From Prevotellaceae bacterium (lineage in GTDB: Bacteria; Bacteroidota; Bacteroidia; Bacteroidales; UBA932), in NCBI GenBank assembly GCA_031267155.1, contig JAIRZR010000186.1, positions 1-5,304 on the forward strand: a stretch of 5,304 nucleotides of DNA, read 5' to 3'. The notes under the pieces are model-generated. The model had not been told where the DNA came from. It worked only from the letters and a program-made list of their open reading frames with translations, and did no database searches. Made by a program: the position numbers and the translations under genes. Of the stretch, positions 1-5,304 are shown piece after piece; the first letter of the stretch is position 1; every line of letters starts with the position of its first letter.

Positions 1-493
1 TGGCACTGTTCGTCGCCAGACTCGCCGAATTAGCCCCAAGATTCCCGTACTGTTCCACCTGATCGCCATACATTCCATACTTCATCCCGAATATATTCTG
101 CCTCCTGGCCTCATACATCGCCCGAATCCTGTCACGCTCCGCCGAAGCTCCGGCAGCAACCTGACCCACTAAGTTTGAATACGCATTCGCATACGATTTC
201 CGGCTCGCCGCAACCGATTCGGGCGTCGCTCCCGTAACCGCCGCCGTTTTGGCGTCCATGTTCGCCCTGTCACGGAAAAACTCCTGCGCCTTCTGAAGGG
301 CATGGGCATTTTCTGTCCTGTCAAGCTGCGATTTGTAATACTCGCTGTTAAACCAGCTTTCATTGCGCTGATTTTCAGCGTCAATCATCGCCTGCTGTTC
401 TTTCCTCGCCTTGCTCGCCTTGTTAGAGGCGTAAATATTTCCGGCTATCCCGGCCAATGCTCCTACTCCTGCTATAATCAATGGTAACGGCAT
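1..493 (-). CDS. Putative phage DNA-ejection/internal virion-like protein (partial, C-terminus off window)
   Basis: This open frame starts at the ATG read from 493 and runs off the left edge with 164 codons and no stop. It begins MPLPLIIAGVGALAGIAGNIY, so residues 4-20 form a short Gly/Ala-rich hydrophobic segment. From about residue 22 there follows a charged, Gln/Glu/Lys/Arg-rich, helix-prone region, then an Ala-rich stretch (about 80-120) with Tyr- and Asn-rich sequence after it (MKYGMYGDQVEQYG, 137-150). A short amphipathic N-terminus before a long Ala/Gln helical body is typical of podovirus ejection proteins (T7 gp14-like, P22 gp7/gp20-like), which leave the virion to help DNA cross the cell envelope. 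The assignment rests on this architecture and on the tail-protein gene nearby, not on a specific motif. The leader has no Shine-Dalgarno sequence but is A/T-rich, as usual in Bacteroidetes. A minor pilot protein of a Gokushovirus-type phage would look similar, but the helicase context argues for a dsDNA phage. Confidence 0.6.
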   Translation of the reverse strand, partial: MPLPLIIAGVGALAGIAGNIYASNKASKARKEQQAMIDAENQRNESWFNSEYYKSQLDRTENAHALQKAQEFFRDRANMDAKTAAVTGATPESVAASRKSYANAYSNLVGQVAAGASAERDRIRAMYEARRQNIFGMKYGMYGDQVEQYGNLGANSASLATNSA

Positions 494-544
494 AATTATC
501 TACATTATATTGTTTTATATTAAAAATCTACAGTAATACTCCAA

Positions 545-552
545 CAAAGATA
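545..552 (-). promoter_or_regulatory. Candidate -7 box for the ejection-like gene
   Basis: The minus strand reads TATCTTTG, an exact match to the Bacteroidetes primary-sigma -7 consensus TAnnTTTG. It lies 51 bases upstream of the ATG at 493, allowing a leader of roughly 45 bases. No TTG/TTTG element is visible at the expected 19-21 base spacing upstream, so this is a half-match only. It overlaps the left arm of the inverted repeat at 548-564. Confidence 0.4.
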
Positions 553-564
553 TTTTACATATCT
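548..564. repeat. Short inverted repeat in the divergent promoter region
   Basis: AGATAT (548-553) and ATATCT (559-564) form a perfect 6-bp inverted repeat around a 5-base spacer. It covers part of the minus-strand -7 box and sits just upstream of the plus-strand -7 box. Its placement between two divergent genes fits an operator that could affect both, possibly bound by the neighbouring helix-turn-helix protein. The arms are short and AT-rich, so chance occurrence is possible. Confidence 0.35.
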
Positions 565-588
565 GTTTCATAGCTTGTTAATTTGTTA

Positions 589-596
589 TATTTTTG
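589..596 (+). promoter_or_regulatory. Candidate -7 box for the helix-turn-helix gene
   Basis: TATTTTTG matches TAnnTTTG exactly and ends 18 bases before the ATG at 615. A TTTC at 566-569 lies 19 bases upstream, a one-mismatch version of the -33 TTTG at the expected spacing. This is the best complete Bacteroidetes-type promoter in the window. The predicted transcript start near 603 would leave a leader of only about 10 bases. Confidence 0.5.
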
Positions 597-614
597 CGGT
601 AAAATGTGATTATT

Positions 615-1121
615 ATGACAAAACAGGAAAAAAGGCAAAGAATCGGAACCCCGGAAAAGATAAATATACTGCTCTGGCATGTGGAGCATGGAAGCATCTA
701 TGCAAAAACAGCGAAACACTTTGGCCGCGACGTCGGGTCTATAAAGAAATGGGAGAAAATCCACCCCCACCTTGTCAGTGGAGAGGCTCAAGAAAAAGCC
801 ATCGTCAAAATCCGGCAAAAGCGGGAAGAAAAAAAACTCACCTTCGAAGAAAAATACTATGTCGGTGCAGAGCTGGTAATGGACGAAATCTACAAAAGGC
901 TGATAACGCTAATTCCTCAAATAGAATCTCCCGGCACGCTCCTCGACATAGCCGACAGGTTCAACCCCAATGCCCTCAAAGGCATGGAACAGCCGGCGAG
1001 CGGAAAAAACAGCGAAATCAGGAATCAGGTGCAAAGTCACCTCGAAAAACTGGACGAAGCCTTCGAGCGGATAAAAAAGATTCAGGGAGAGTATACCGAT
1101 TTTGAAGACATTAAAGATTAA
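615..1121 (+). CDS. Helix-turn-helix phage protein, possible terminase small subunit
   Basis: The 168-residue product starts MTKQEKRQRI. The ATG at 615 is preferred over an in-frame GTG at 606, because the GTG would sit within about three bases of the predicted transcription start. Residues 12-50 look like a helix-turn-helix: one helix (EKINILLWHVEHG), a second (SIYAKTAKHFG), and a putative recognition helix (VGSIKKWEKI). The pattern of an alternating HxxGS...TAxxFG...IKKWEK resembles the N-terminal DNA-binding domain of phage small terminase subunits and of transposase-type HTH proteins. The rest is charged and helical (about 60-100 and 130-160) and ends in an acidic tail (EYTDFEDIKD). DNA-binding head, helical oligomerisation body, acidic tail and this length fit TerS, which recognises the packaging site. 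No large terminase is present in the window to confirm it. A transcriptional regulator acting on the adjacent divergent promoters is the main alternative. Confidence 0.6.
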   Translation: MTKQEKRQRIGTPEKINILLWHVEHGSIYAKTAKHFGRDVGSIKKWEKIHPHLVSGEAQEKAIVKIRQKREEKKLTFEEKYYVGAELVMDEIYKRLITLIPQIESPGTLLDIADRFNPNALKGMEQPASGKNSEIRNQVQSHLEKLDEAFERIKKIQGEYTDFEDIKD

Positions 1122-1160
1122 TATCTCACTTTTTAGCAGCATCAAAAAAGATAAACAGCA

Positions 1161-1168
1161 TATATTTG
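1161..1168 (+). promoter_or_regulatory. Candidate -7 box for the 1192 gene
   Basis: TATATTTG is an exact TAnnTTTG match 23 bases before the ATG at 1192, in the 70-base gap after the helix-turn-helix gene. No -33 element is visible at the right spacing. The gene may therefore have its own promoter as well as being read through from upstream. No hairpin terminator is visible in the gap. Confidence 0.35.
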
Positions 1169-1191
1169 CCTGAATTATTAAATTATCAGTT

Positions 1192-1686
1192 ATGGAAAAT
1201 ATGATTCATTTCTCGTTCAGCGCCTCCGACATCCTGGAAGAGGTCAAGAAAATAACCTCCTACATCGCCAAAAACAGAATATCGGAAGGACTCGTTCCCG
1301 TCGATGCCATCATCCAGGAACAGGACGAAGCCATCTTCCTGACATTTCTCGGAAACGCGGAGGCAAAAGTATATGACTGCCTCTCCGCTTACTGCAAAAC
1401 GCCTGTCTGCGACAGCAGCGGAGAAGAAGACGAATCATCCGATGGCGGGAATGTAGATTTCTATCTCTCCCTCCCGGAAACATTCAATAAAAACTCCGCC
1501 AGGCAGATAAACACGGAAATCCGAAACGCCCTCACCAGCCATGTACTGGCCGAATGGCTGCTTATCGCATCTCCCAAAGAAGCGGAATCATACCTTGGAA
1601 AAGCAGAACAGAGCGAAAAAAACCTGAGATTCAAACTCACAAACAGGACAAAAACAGTTATACGTCCCCTGACCTCATTTCCATGA
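1192..1686 (+). CDS. Hypothetical phage protein, 164 aa, possibly a structural/neck protein
   Basis: I cannot assign this product to a family with confidence. Residues 1-70 mix helix and strand-like sequence (FSFSASDILEEVKKITSYIA, then EAIFLTFLGNAEAKVYDCL). A Ser/Glu/Asp-rich acidic linker follows at about 74-87 (SSGEEDESSDGG). Residues 88-96 are strand-like (NVDFYLSLP). The C-terminal third is helical, with VLAEWLLIASPKEAESYLGKA at about 118-137, and ends basic (NRTKTVIRPLTSFP). The pattern 'LAEWL..ASP.EAE.YL..A' recalls small proteins near the head and neck genes of Bacteroidetes phages; this is recollection of a pattern, not a search result. A second ATG at 1201 could also serve as start. 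It lies 70 bases after the helix-turn-helix gene on the same strand and overlaps the end of the convergent large gene by 12 bp. Confidence 0.65.
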   Translation: MENMIHFSFSASDILEEVKKITSYIAKNRISEGLVPVDAIIQEQDEAIFLTFLGNAEAKVYDCLSAYCKTPVCDSSGEEDESSDGGNVDFYLSLPETFNKNSARQINTEIRNALTSHVLAEWLLIASPKEAESYLGKAEQSEKNLRFKLTNRTKTVIRPLTSFP

Positions 1687-4548
1687 CAGCGACCTTGCCA
1701 GCAACTCCATAAAATCAAGTTTCGACCCCGATTTTATTTTGCCGGCAAAAGCGATGCGGATATACTTCACATCAATGCGTTCCACATTGCAGCCAATATC
1801 CCGGAAATCTGCCGTCTCGCCCGTAAGAGCTATTTTCCCGTCAAACTCCGTTCCGCCAAGAAAGCGCCACAACTGCCCGTCTTCGCTTCCAAACACATAG
1901 AATCCGCAGTATGTAGTCCCGGACGGCTTGATATACGAACGCAGCACGGCACGGTGCGCCTCCTTAAAGCTAAGACCGTCAAGCTTTACCGGCTTTGTCA
2001 GGAAGAAAGTATCCCTGCCCGCTGTCGGCTGTTCGGCCGTCAGGTCTATCAGCTTATTGTCGGAAACGGCATACAGGCAGGGATAATCACTCAAAAAATA
2101 TTTTATCCTGATATTATTCTTGTACCAGATGCCGGAAGACAGCGAATAGATATAGCAGTAATCATAATTCGGATTGGCAATGACAATCTCCCTGTTCTCT
2201 CCGTATATGTATCCTATATTTGAGCCGTTCAGATATTCCTTGAACGGGATTTTGGATACAGCCGGCAGAAGCTGCACAAGCAAACTGTTTGTTATAGCCT
2301 GTCTTGCCAGGTCCATATGATCGAATCCCGGCTCCGTAAACCTGAACAGGTCTCCTTCTATTAGCTGTGACAGTTCCTGCACTTCTTCGCCGGACGAAAT
2401 AAGCAGTCCGCGTTCCGTTGCAAAAACAACCGCATCGTCCAGTTGTGCCATCGGATCGTTGTTCTCTCCCTTCTTGTAAACATCGCGCGATAGCGGCTTT
2501 ATGGAAGAATAGTCTACCTCTCCGCTCCCCAGTCCCAATGCCCAGCGTCCGTCGGAACACAGGGCTATAAGCGGGTACTCCCCGAACTGGCCGGAAGATA
2601 CGGCTTTGGTATTAACGTGTAATTTAAAAATCTCTCCGCCTCCTACTTTATATGTTTTAGAATTACTTATGATGAAAGGATTATTTTCTTCTGAAACTTT
2701 TAAAATATTAGGACGATTTTTTTTGACGACTTCTTCCGAATATGCCAGTATATTAATATCCGATCGACTATCAATATCCAATGGCTTGATTTTAGCAAAA
2801 GAAATACCATCTTCATTGGAATATTCAGGAGTGAATTTTATTGAATGATCGTCAACTAAAATGTAAACCTTTACCTTAGTTATTAACGGATTAAGAAATA
2901 ATAATGGAGTTATCTTAGGAAGGTATCCTCCGGATATTGTTCTTATGGAATTTGAGTTTGATTCATCTATATGTATTGCTCTATTTCCGTCCGAAAAAAG
3001 TATATAAAATAATGCTCTGTCATAATCTTTTGCCATATAAGAAGTATTGAACGATGCAAGTAATGGAGGCATCAATCTGTCCTTTATATCTGTTGCGCTC
3101 AGTGTGTCTTGATATGAAAATTTAGTCTTATGAAGTAAATCATTAATATTGAAATCTGTTTTCACAGTTGATTTCATGCCGTATTCATGCAATTTGCTGT
3201 TGTATAATAATATACCGGAAGGAATCTCTTCGCTATAAAGTTGATCTTCATAGATTAATTGTTCATTCGCAGTAATATCAGTAAGGTCTTTTTCCAAAGT
3301 TTTTGTTATGTTACTCCCATTAAAATCAAGAAAATCAAAAGAAAGCACCTTGTACATTGCCCCTGACTTTGTCTTAATGTCGTCAATTAACTGCTTTTCG
3401 TTCTTGAATATTCTTGAATACAACTGCTCTCCTCTTGTTCTTGATGTGTAGTAGATTGATGAGCCTTCTGTATCTCTGATAAATTCATCTATTAAAAAAT
3501 CTTTGTCGTAGCGTAATGGAGAAGTTTCTACAGACATAAATATATCTACCCCTATAATATATTTCTTCAAATTATCTATTGTATCGTCCGATAAATAATT
3601 ATCTATTGACATAGTGAAGTTTAACGTTTTCTTATACATGGAACACGACAAAACAAAATCATCACTCCATGTTCCGGATGAATTAGTATGGGTATGGGTA
3701 TGTATATTGGCGAATCCTCTGTGTAATATGGAAAATTCCCAAAACAAGTACTGACTTTGATCACCACTCATGCTATCGGAATTGTACAAATATTGAGGGC
3801 TCGGCAACGCCAAATTTTCTAAGAAAACCGGTGACATTTTTATATAGCTTCCATTAAATAGCCTTAGTGCAAATCTCCACGTAAAATACCCGGAAGGATT
3901 CCCGGTTACTCTGTTTTTTTCGCTTATCTTATTTATAATAGAGGTGAAAGCATCATATAAACCACCGTATAGGTTTTTTTTTCGGTCCGATACATCTCCA
4001 CCTCTTGAAAAATTTAATGAAATATTATCGGATTCAGAATGAGGAACAGCGTTCGCATTTAAGTTTAATTCTACATTTAATTTAATGCCTTCAATGTCAA
4101 TTTCTTGATATGTCATGTTTTGTTCATTCCAAACAAGATATGTTTTTTTTTCTGCTTCGCCATTCTTATAGAAAACAGTAAGTATGTTATCTATAGGCTG
4201 AAGTAATAAAAGTTCGTCTAATTCAAAAATTAATAAACGATTTTCTCCTATAAGACCGAATAAGCATTTTTTTGTGTATCCGACAAGCTTGCCGTATAAT
4301 ATATAATGCTTATATTCTGACGTTTTATGAATAAAAATCTTTTCATATTCAGATGCATCAATGGGAACTCCGTCATTATATTTGAGTTTAACCGGATAAT
4401 CCCCAATCACTTCAAAGCTCCCGTTCTTCTTCCGAAGACCGATAATTTCCTCCATATCCCCGTCGGAAGAAAGGTTGTCCGACTGCGAACGGTTGATTCC
4501 GTTCAATCTTATAACATTCTGTTTTATAACATCCGATTTTGTACTCAT
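1675..4548 (-). CDS. Large phage tail structural protein (nozzle/'stabilization'-type)
   Basis: The 957-residue product has no signal peptide or membrane span and is strand-rich throughout, as in beta-propeller or beta-sandwich virion proteins. Recognisable blocks are an N-terminal GINRSQSDNLSSDGDMEEI (17-35), which resembles the opening of tail nozzle/tubular proteins (an Asn/Ser-rich start followed by an acidic 'GDMEEIIGLR' stretch); FALRLFNGSYIKMSP (226-240); SSGQFGEYPL followed by ALCSDGRWAL (651-671); SRDVY (687-691); and QLDDAVVFATERGLLISSG (702-720), followed by a propeller-like YIYSLSSGIWYKN (799-811). These blocks recur, as I recall them, in large Bacteroidetes-phage proteins often labelled tail tubular, nozzle or stabilization protein, which close the portal and form the channel for DNA exit. 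The ATG at 4548 follows an A-rich leader and a -7 box. Residues about 57-648 use AT-rich codons, unlike both ends. A host-facing adhesin role for the central part is possible. Confidence 0.65.
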   Translation of the reverse strand: MSTKSDVIKQNVIRLNGINRSQSDNLSSDGDMEEIIGLRKKNGSFEVIGDYPVKLKYNDGVPIDASEYEKIFIHKTSEYKHYILYGKLVGYTKKCLFGLIGENRLLIFELDELLLLQPIDNILTVFYKNGEAEKKTYLVWNEQNMTYQEIDIEGIKLNVELNLNANAVPHSESDNISLNFSRGGDVSDRKKNLYGGLYDAFTSIINKISEKNRVTGNPSGYFTWRFALRLFNGSYIKMSPVFLENLALPSPQYLYNSDSMSGDQSQYLFWEFSILHRGFANIHTHTHTNSSGTWSDDFVLSCSMYKKTLNFTMSIDNYLSDDTIDNLKKYIIGVDIFMSVETSPLRYDKDFLIDEFIRDTEGSSIYYTSRTRGEQLYSRIFKNEKQLIDDIKTKSGAMYKVLSFDFLDFNGSNITKTLEKDLTDITANEQLIYEDQLYSEEIPSGILLYNSKLHEYGMKSTVKTDFNINDLLHKTKFSYQDTLSATDIKDRLMPPLLASFNTSYMAKDYDRALFYILFSDGNRAIHIDESNSNSIRTISGGYLPKITPLLFLNPLITKVKVYILVDDHSIKFTPEYSNEDGISFAKIKPLDIDSRSDINILAYSEEVVKKNRPNILKVSEENNPFIISNSKTYKVGGGEIFKLHVNTKAVSSGQFGEYPLIALCSDGRWALGLGSGEVDYSSIKPLSRDVYKKGENNDPMAQLDDAVVFATERGLLISSGEEVQELSQLIEGDLFRFTEPGFDHMDLARQAITNSLLVQLLPAVSKIPFKEYLNGSNIGYIYGENREIVIANPNYDYCYIYSLSSGIWYKNNIRIKYFLSDYPCLYAVSDNKLIDLTAEQPTAGRDTFFLTKPVKLDGLSFKEAHRAVLRSYIKPSGTTYCGFYVFGSEDGQLWRFLGGTEFDGKIALTGETADFRDIGCNVERIDVKYIRIAFAGKIKSGSKLDFMELLARSLSWK
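3686..3703. repeat. Hexamer microrepeat GTATGG x3 encoding His-Thr repeats
   Basis: GTATGG, GTATGG and GTATGT lie in tandem. On the minus strand they encode alternating His and Thr, giving IHTHTHTNSSGTW at residues 282-294 of the large tail protein. Gain or loss of a unit would stay in frame and change the number of His-Thr pairs. Confidence 0.6.
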
Positions 4549-4553
4549 AGCTT

Positions 4554-4614
4554 TTTTGTTTCAAAATTATGTATATATTCCGACACTCAGTTGGTTATTT
4601 GTTATTTTGTTTCA
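4554..4614. repeat. Direct repeat TTTTGTTTCA upstream of the large tail gene
   Basis: TTTTGTTTCA occurs at 4554-4563 and again at 4605-4614, 51 bp apart; on the transcribed strand both read TGAAACAAAA. The proximal copy overlaps the candidate -7 box and lies just before the ATG. A tandem GTTATTT pair (4594-4607) sits next to the distal copy. The shorter core TGTTTCA also occurs at 564-570 in the divergent promoter region. A regulatory binding site is a reasonable reading but unproven. Confidence 0.4.
4562..4569 (-). promoter_or_regulatory. Candidate -7 box for the large tail gene
   Basis: The minus strand reads TAATTTTG, an exact TAnnTTTG match 13 bases before the ATG at 4548. A -33 element at 19-21 bases is not visible. 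If used, the leader would be only a few bases long. Its presence suggests that the tail gene can be transcribed separately from the helicase and the small gene upstream. Confidence 0.4.
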
Positions 4615-4625
4615 GTCAAACCGTC

Positions 4626-4775
4626 TTATTTCACTTTCACCTCCAACCCCGCCCACACCCACGCAATCAGCGCCGCATCCCTCTCCTCCTGATTATTCCT
4701 GCCTGTTATCCCGGTAAACGCCGCAAGTTCTTTATGCGTTATCTGCACTGTTATTAAAACCTCAAATACTCTCAT
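4626..4775 (-). CDS. Small hypothetical protein, 49 aa
   Basis: An intact frame starts at the ATG at 4775 and stops at 4626-4628. It reads MRVFEVLITVQITHKELAAF at the start and ends LIAWVWAGLEVKVK. It begins 19 bases after the helicase stop, with an A-rich leader and an in-frame TAG four codons before the ATG. The C-terminal half uses GC-rich codons such as GCG, GTG and GGG, like the helicase gene, supporting real coding. The product is a short strand followed by a probable helix (QEERDAALIAWVWAGL); there is no signal peptide. I do not recognise the family. Its position directly after the helicase suggests a replication-linked or early phage function and probable co-transcription, but this is inference. 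Confidence 0.6.
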   Translation of the reverse strand: MRVFEVLITVQITHKELAAFTGITGRNNQEERDAALIAWVWAGLEVKVK

Positions 4776-4794
4776 ATTCACTTTTTTCTATTTT

Positions 4795-5304
4795 TCAAAA
4801 CGGCACCTCCTCCTTTCCATACAGCCTCTTTGCAGGTACTTCCGCCTCATCAAAAATCTTCTTGTACCTTTCATCATGCCTAAAAATAACGGTACTGTTT
4901 CTCACCCCTTCCCGATGCTTGGCAATAAGAATCTTCCCCCGGTTCTTCCAGGAAACGCCGTTGCTGTCGACAGCCTCCGGATTGTAGTAATCCGGCTTGT
5001 GCAGCAGCAAAACAATGTCGGCATCCTGCTCAATATCTCCCGATTCGCGGAGGTCTTCCAGTTGAGGTTCCCTTACCGCCGCGCCCTTGACGGGACGGTT
5101 GAGCTGGGAGAGGAGAATGACGGGGATGTCCAGCTCCCTGGCAAGGTTTTTCAGGTCTCCGGTAATGTATCCGACTTCGAGGTACCGGCTGGAGAAGGTT
5201 GCGCCGGTACGGACGAGTCCGAGGTAGTCGATGATGAGCAGGTCGAGCCGTCCGAGGCGTTTCATGCGCCGGGCTTCGGATTTGATGTTACTTAGCTGCC
5301 GGAT
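4795..5304 (-). CDS. dnaB: DnaB-family replicative DNA helicase, C-terminal part (N-terminus off window)
   Basis: The frame enters from the right edge and gives 169 residues before the stop at 4795. It covers the later RecA-like motifs of DnaB helicases. Counting from the edge, the Walker B strand LLIIDYLGL is at 22-30, ILLSQLNR at 63-70, and the PQLEDLRESGDIEQDAD block at 80-96, followed by IVLLLHKPDYY. The KILIAKHREG segment at 124-133 carries the conserved Lys and Arg (AKxR) that contact the neighbouring subunit's ATP in DnaB hexamers. The Walker A motif and the N-terminal domain lie beyond the window. The usual Gln after IDYL is Gly here. The enzyme would be a ring-shaped helicase unwinding the phage replication fork in the cytoplasm. 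The small gene follows 19 bases downstream, probably in the same operon. A bacterial chromosomal dnaB is unlikely given the virion-type gene nearby. Confidence 0.92.
   Translation of the reverse strand: MRQLSNIKSEARRMKRLGRLDLLIIDYLGLVRTGATFSSRYLEVGYITGDLKNLARELDIPVILLSQLNRPVKGAAVREPQLEDLRESGDIEQDADIVLLLHKPDYYNPEAVDSNGVSWKNRGKILIAKHREGVRNSTVIFRHDERYKKIFDEAEVPAKRLYGKEEVPF

Noticed and set aside
302..487. A 61-codon plus-strand frame with a hydrophobic start
   Set aside because: It lies opposite the ejection-like gene; the minus-strand frame is longer, starts from a sensible ATG and has a coherent composition.
1..493. Minor pilot protein of a single-stranded DNA microvirus
   Set aside because: The N-terminus would fit, but a DnaB helicase and a 957-residue tail protein nearby require a much larger dsDNA phage.
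575..1105. A 176-codon plus-strand frame overlapping the helix-turn-helix gene
   Set aside because: Its product is dominated by Arg, Lys, Gln and Pro with no domain pattern, and it lies in another frame of a gene with a clear helix-turn-helix and good start. It is a shadow.
1122..1191. A terminator between the two plus-strand genes
   Set aside because: No hairpin followed by a T run could be found; the T run at 1130-1134 has no stem before it.
2162..2560. A 132-codon minus-strand frame inside the large tail gene
   Set aside because: It is Arg/Cys-rich, lacks any domain pattern and lies in a second frame of the GC-rich part of the tail gene, where long stop-free shadows are expected.
2605..4380. 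The AT-rich stretch as an inserted mobile element
   Set aside because: The reading frame passes through it without a break, there are no terminal repeats or transposase, and it has family-like motifs (FALRLFNGSYIKMSP). Domain exchange fits better.
4327..4757. Several overlapping plus-strand frames of 62-121 codons
   Set aside because: They cover the start of the tail gene, its promoter and the small minus-strand gene, have conflicting frames and show no domain pattern.
4876..5295. A 139-codon plus-strand frame opposite the helicase
   Set aside because: The opposite strand carries unmistakable DnaB motifs across the same bases, so this frame is antisense noise.
1..5304. CRISPR array, tRNA, retroelement or toxin-antitoxin pair
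   Set aside because: No regularly spaced repeats, cloverleaf, reverse-transcriptase motif or paired toxin-antitoxin genes were found on either strand.

Overview
The window looks like part of a tailed double-stranded DNA phage or prophage of a Bacteroidetes host, probably a gut Bacteroides/Parabacteroides-type bacterium. The evidence is a DnaB-family replicative helicase next to virion-type genes, tight packing of mostly hypothetical genes, A-rich leaders with no good Shine-Dalgarno sequence, and a TAnnTTTG box (the Bacteroidetes -7 promoter element) ahead of genes in all three larger intergenic gaps. No rRNA, tRNA, CRISPR array, transposase or integrase is visible. The family calls come from reading motifs, not from database searches.

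Layout, left to right. 1-493 (minus) is the first 164 codons of a protein with a Gly/Ala-rich hydrophobic N-terminus and a long helical body, resembling podovirus DNA-ejection (internal virion) proteins; it runs off the left edge. 494-614 is a divergent promoter region with a -7 box on each strand and a short inverted repeat. 615-1121 (plus) encodes a helix-turn-helix protein that may be a small terminase subunit. 1192-1686 (plus) encodes an unidentified 164-residue phage-type protein. Its end overlaps by 12 bp the end of the convergent 957-residue gene at 1675-4548 (minus), which looks like a large phage tail structural protein of the nozzle/'stabilization' type. Upstream of that on the minus strand lie a 49-codon small gene (4626-4775) and the C-terminal 169 residues of a DnaB-type helicase (4795-5304), which runs off the right edge.

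Transcription on the minus strand would run helicase, small gene, large tail protein, then (after a two-gene block on the opposite strand) the ejection-like protein. A nozzle-like and an ejection-like protein together suggest a short-tailed virion; this is inference. The most notable feature is inside the 957-residue gene: codons of about residues 57-648 are strongly AT-rich (23-30% GC in sampled 60-base stretches) with poly-A runs, while both ends are GC-rich (45-63%), and the reading frame is continuous. This suggests exchange of the central domain. A TGTTTCA word also occurs three times, only in intergenic regions, and may be a shared operator. Nothing here clearly shows a wholly new biological system.
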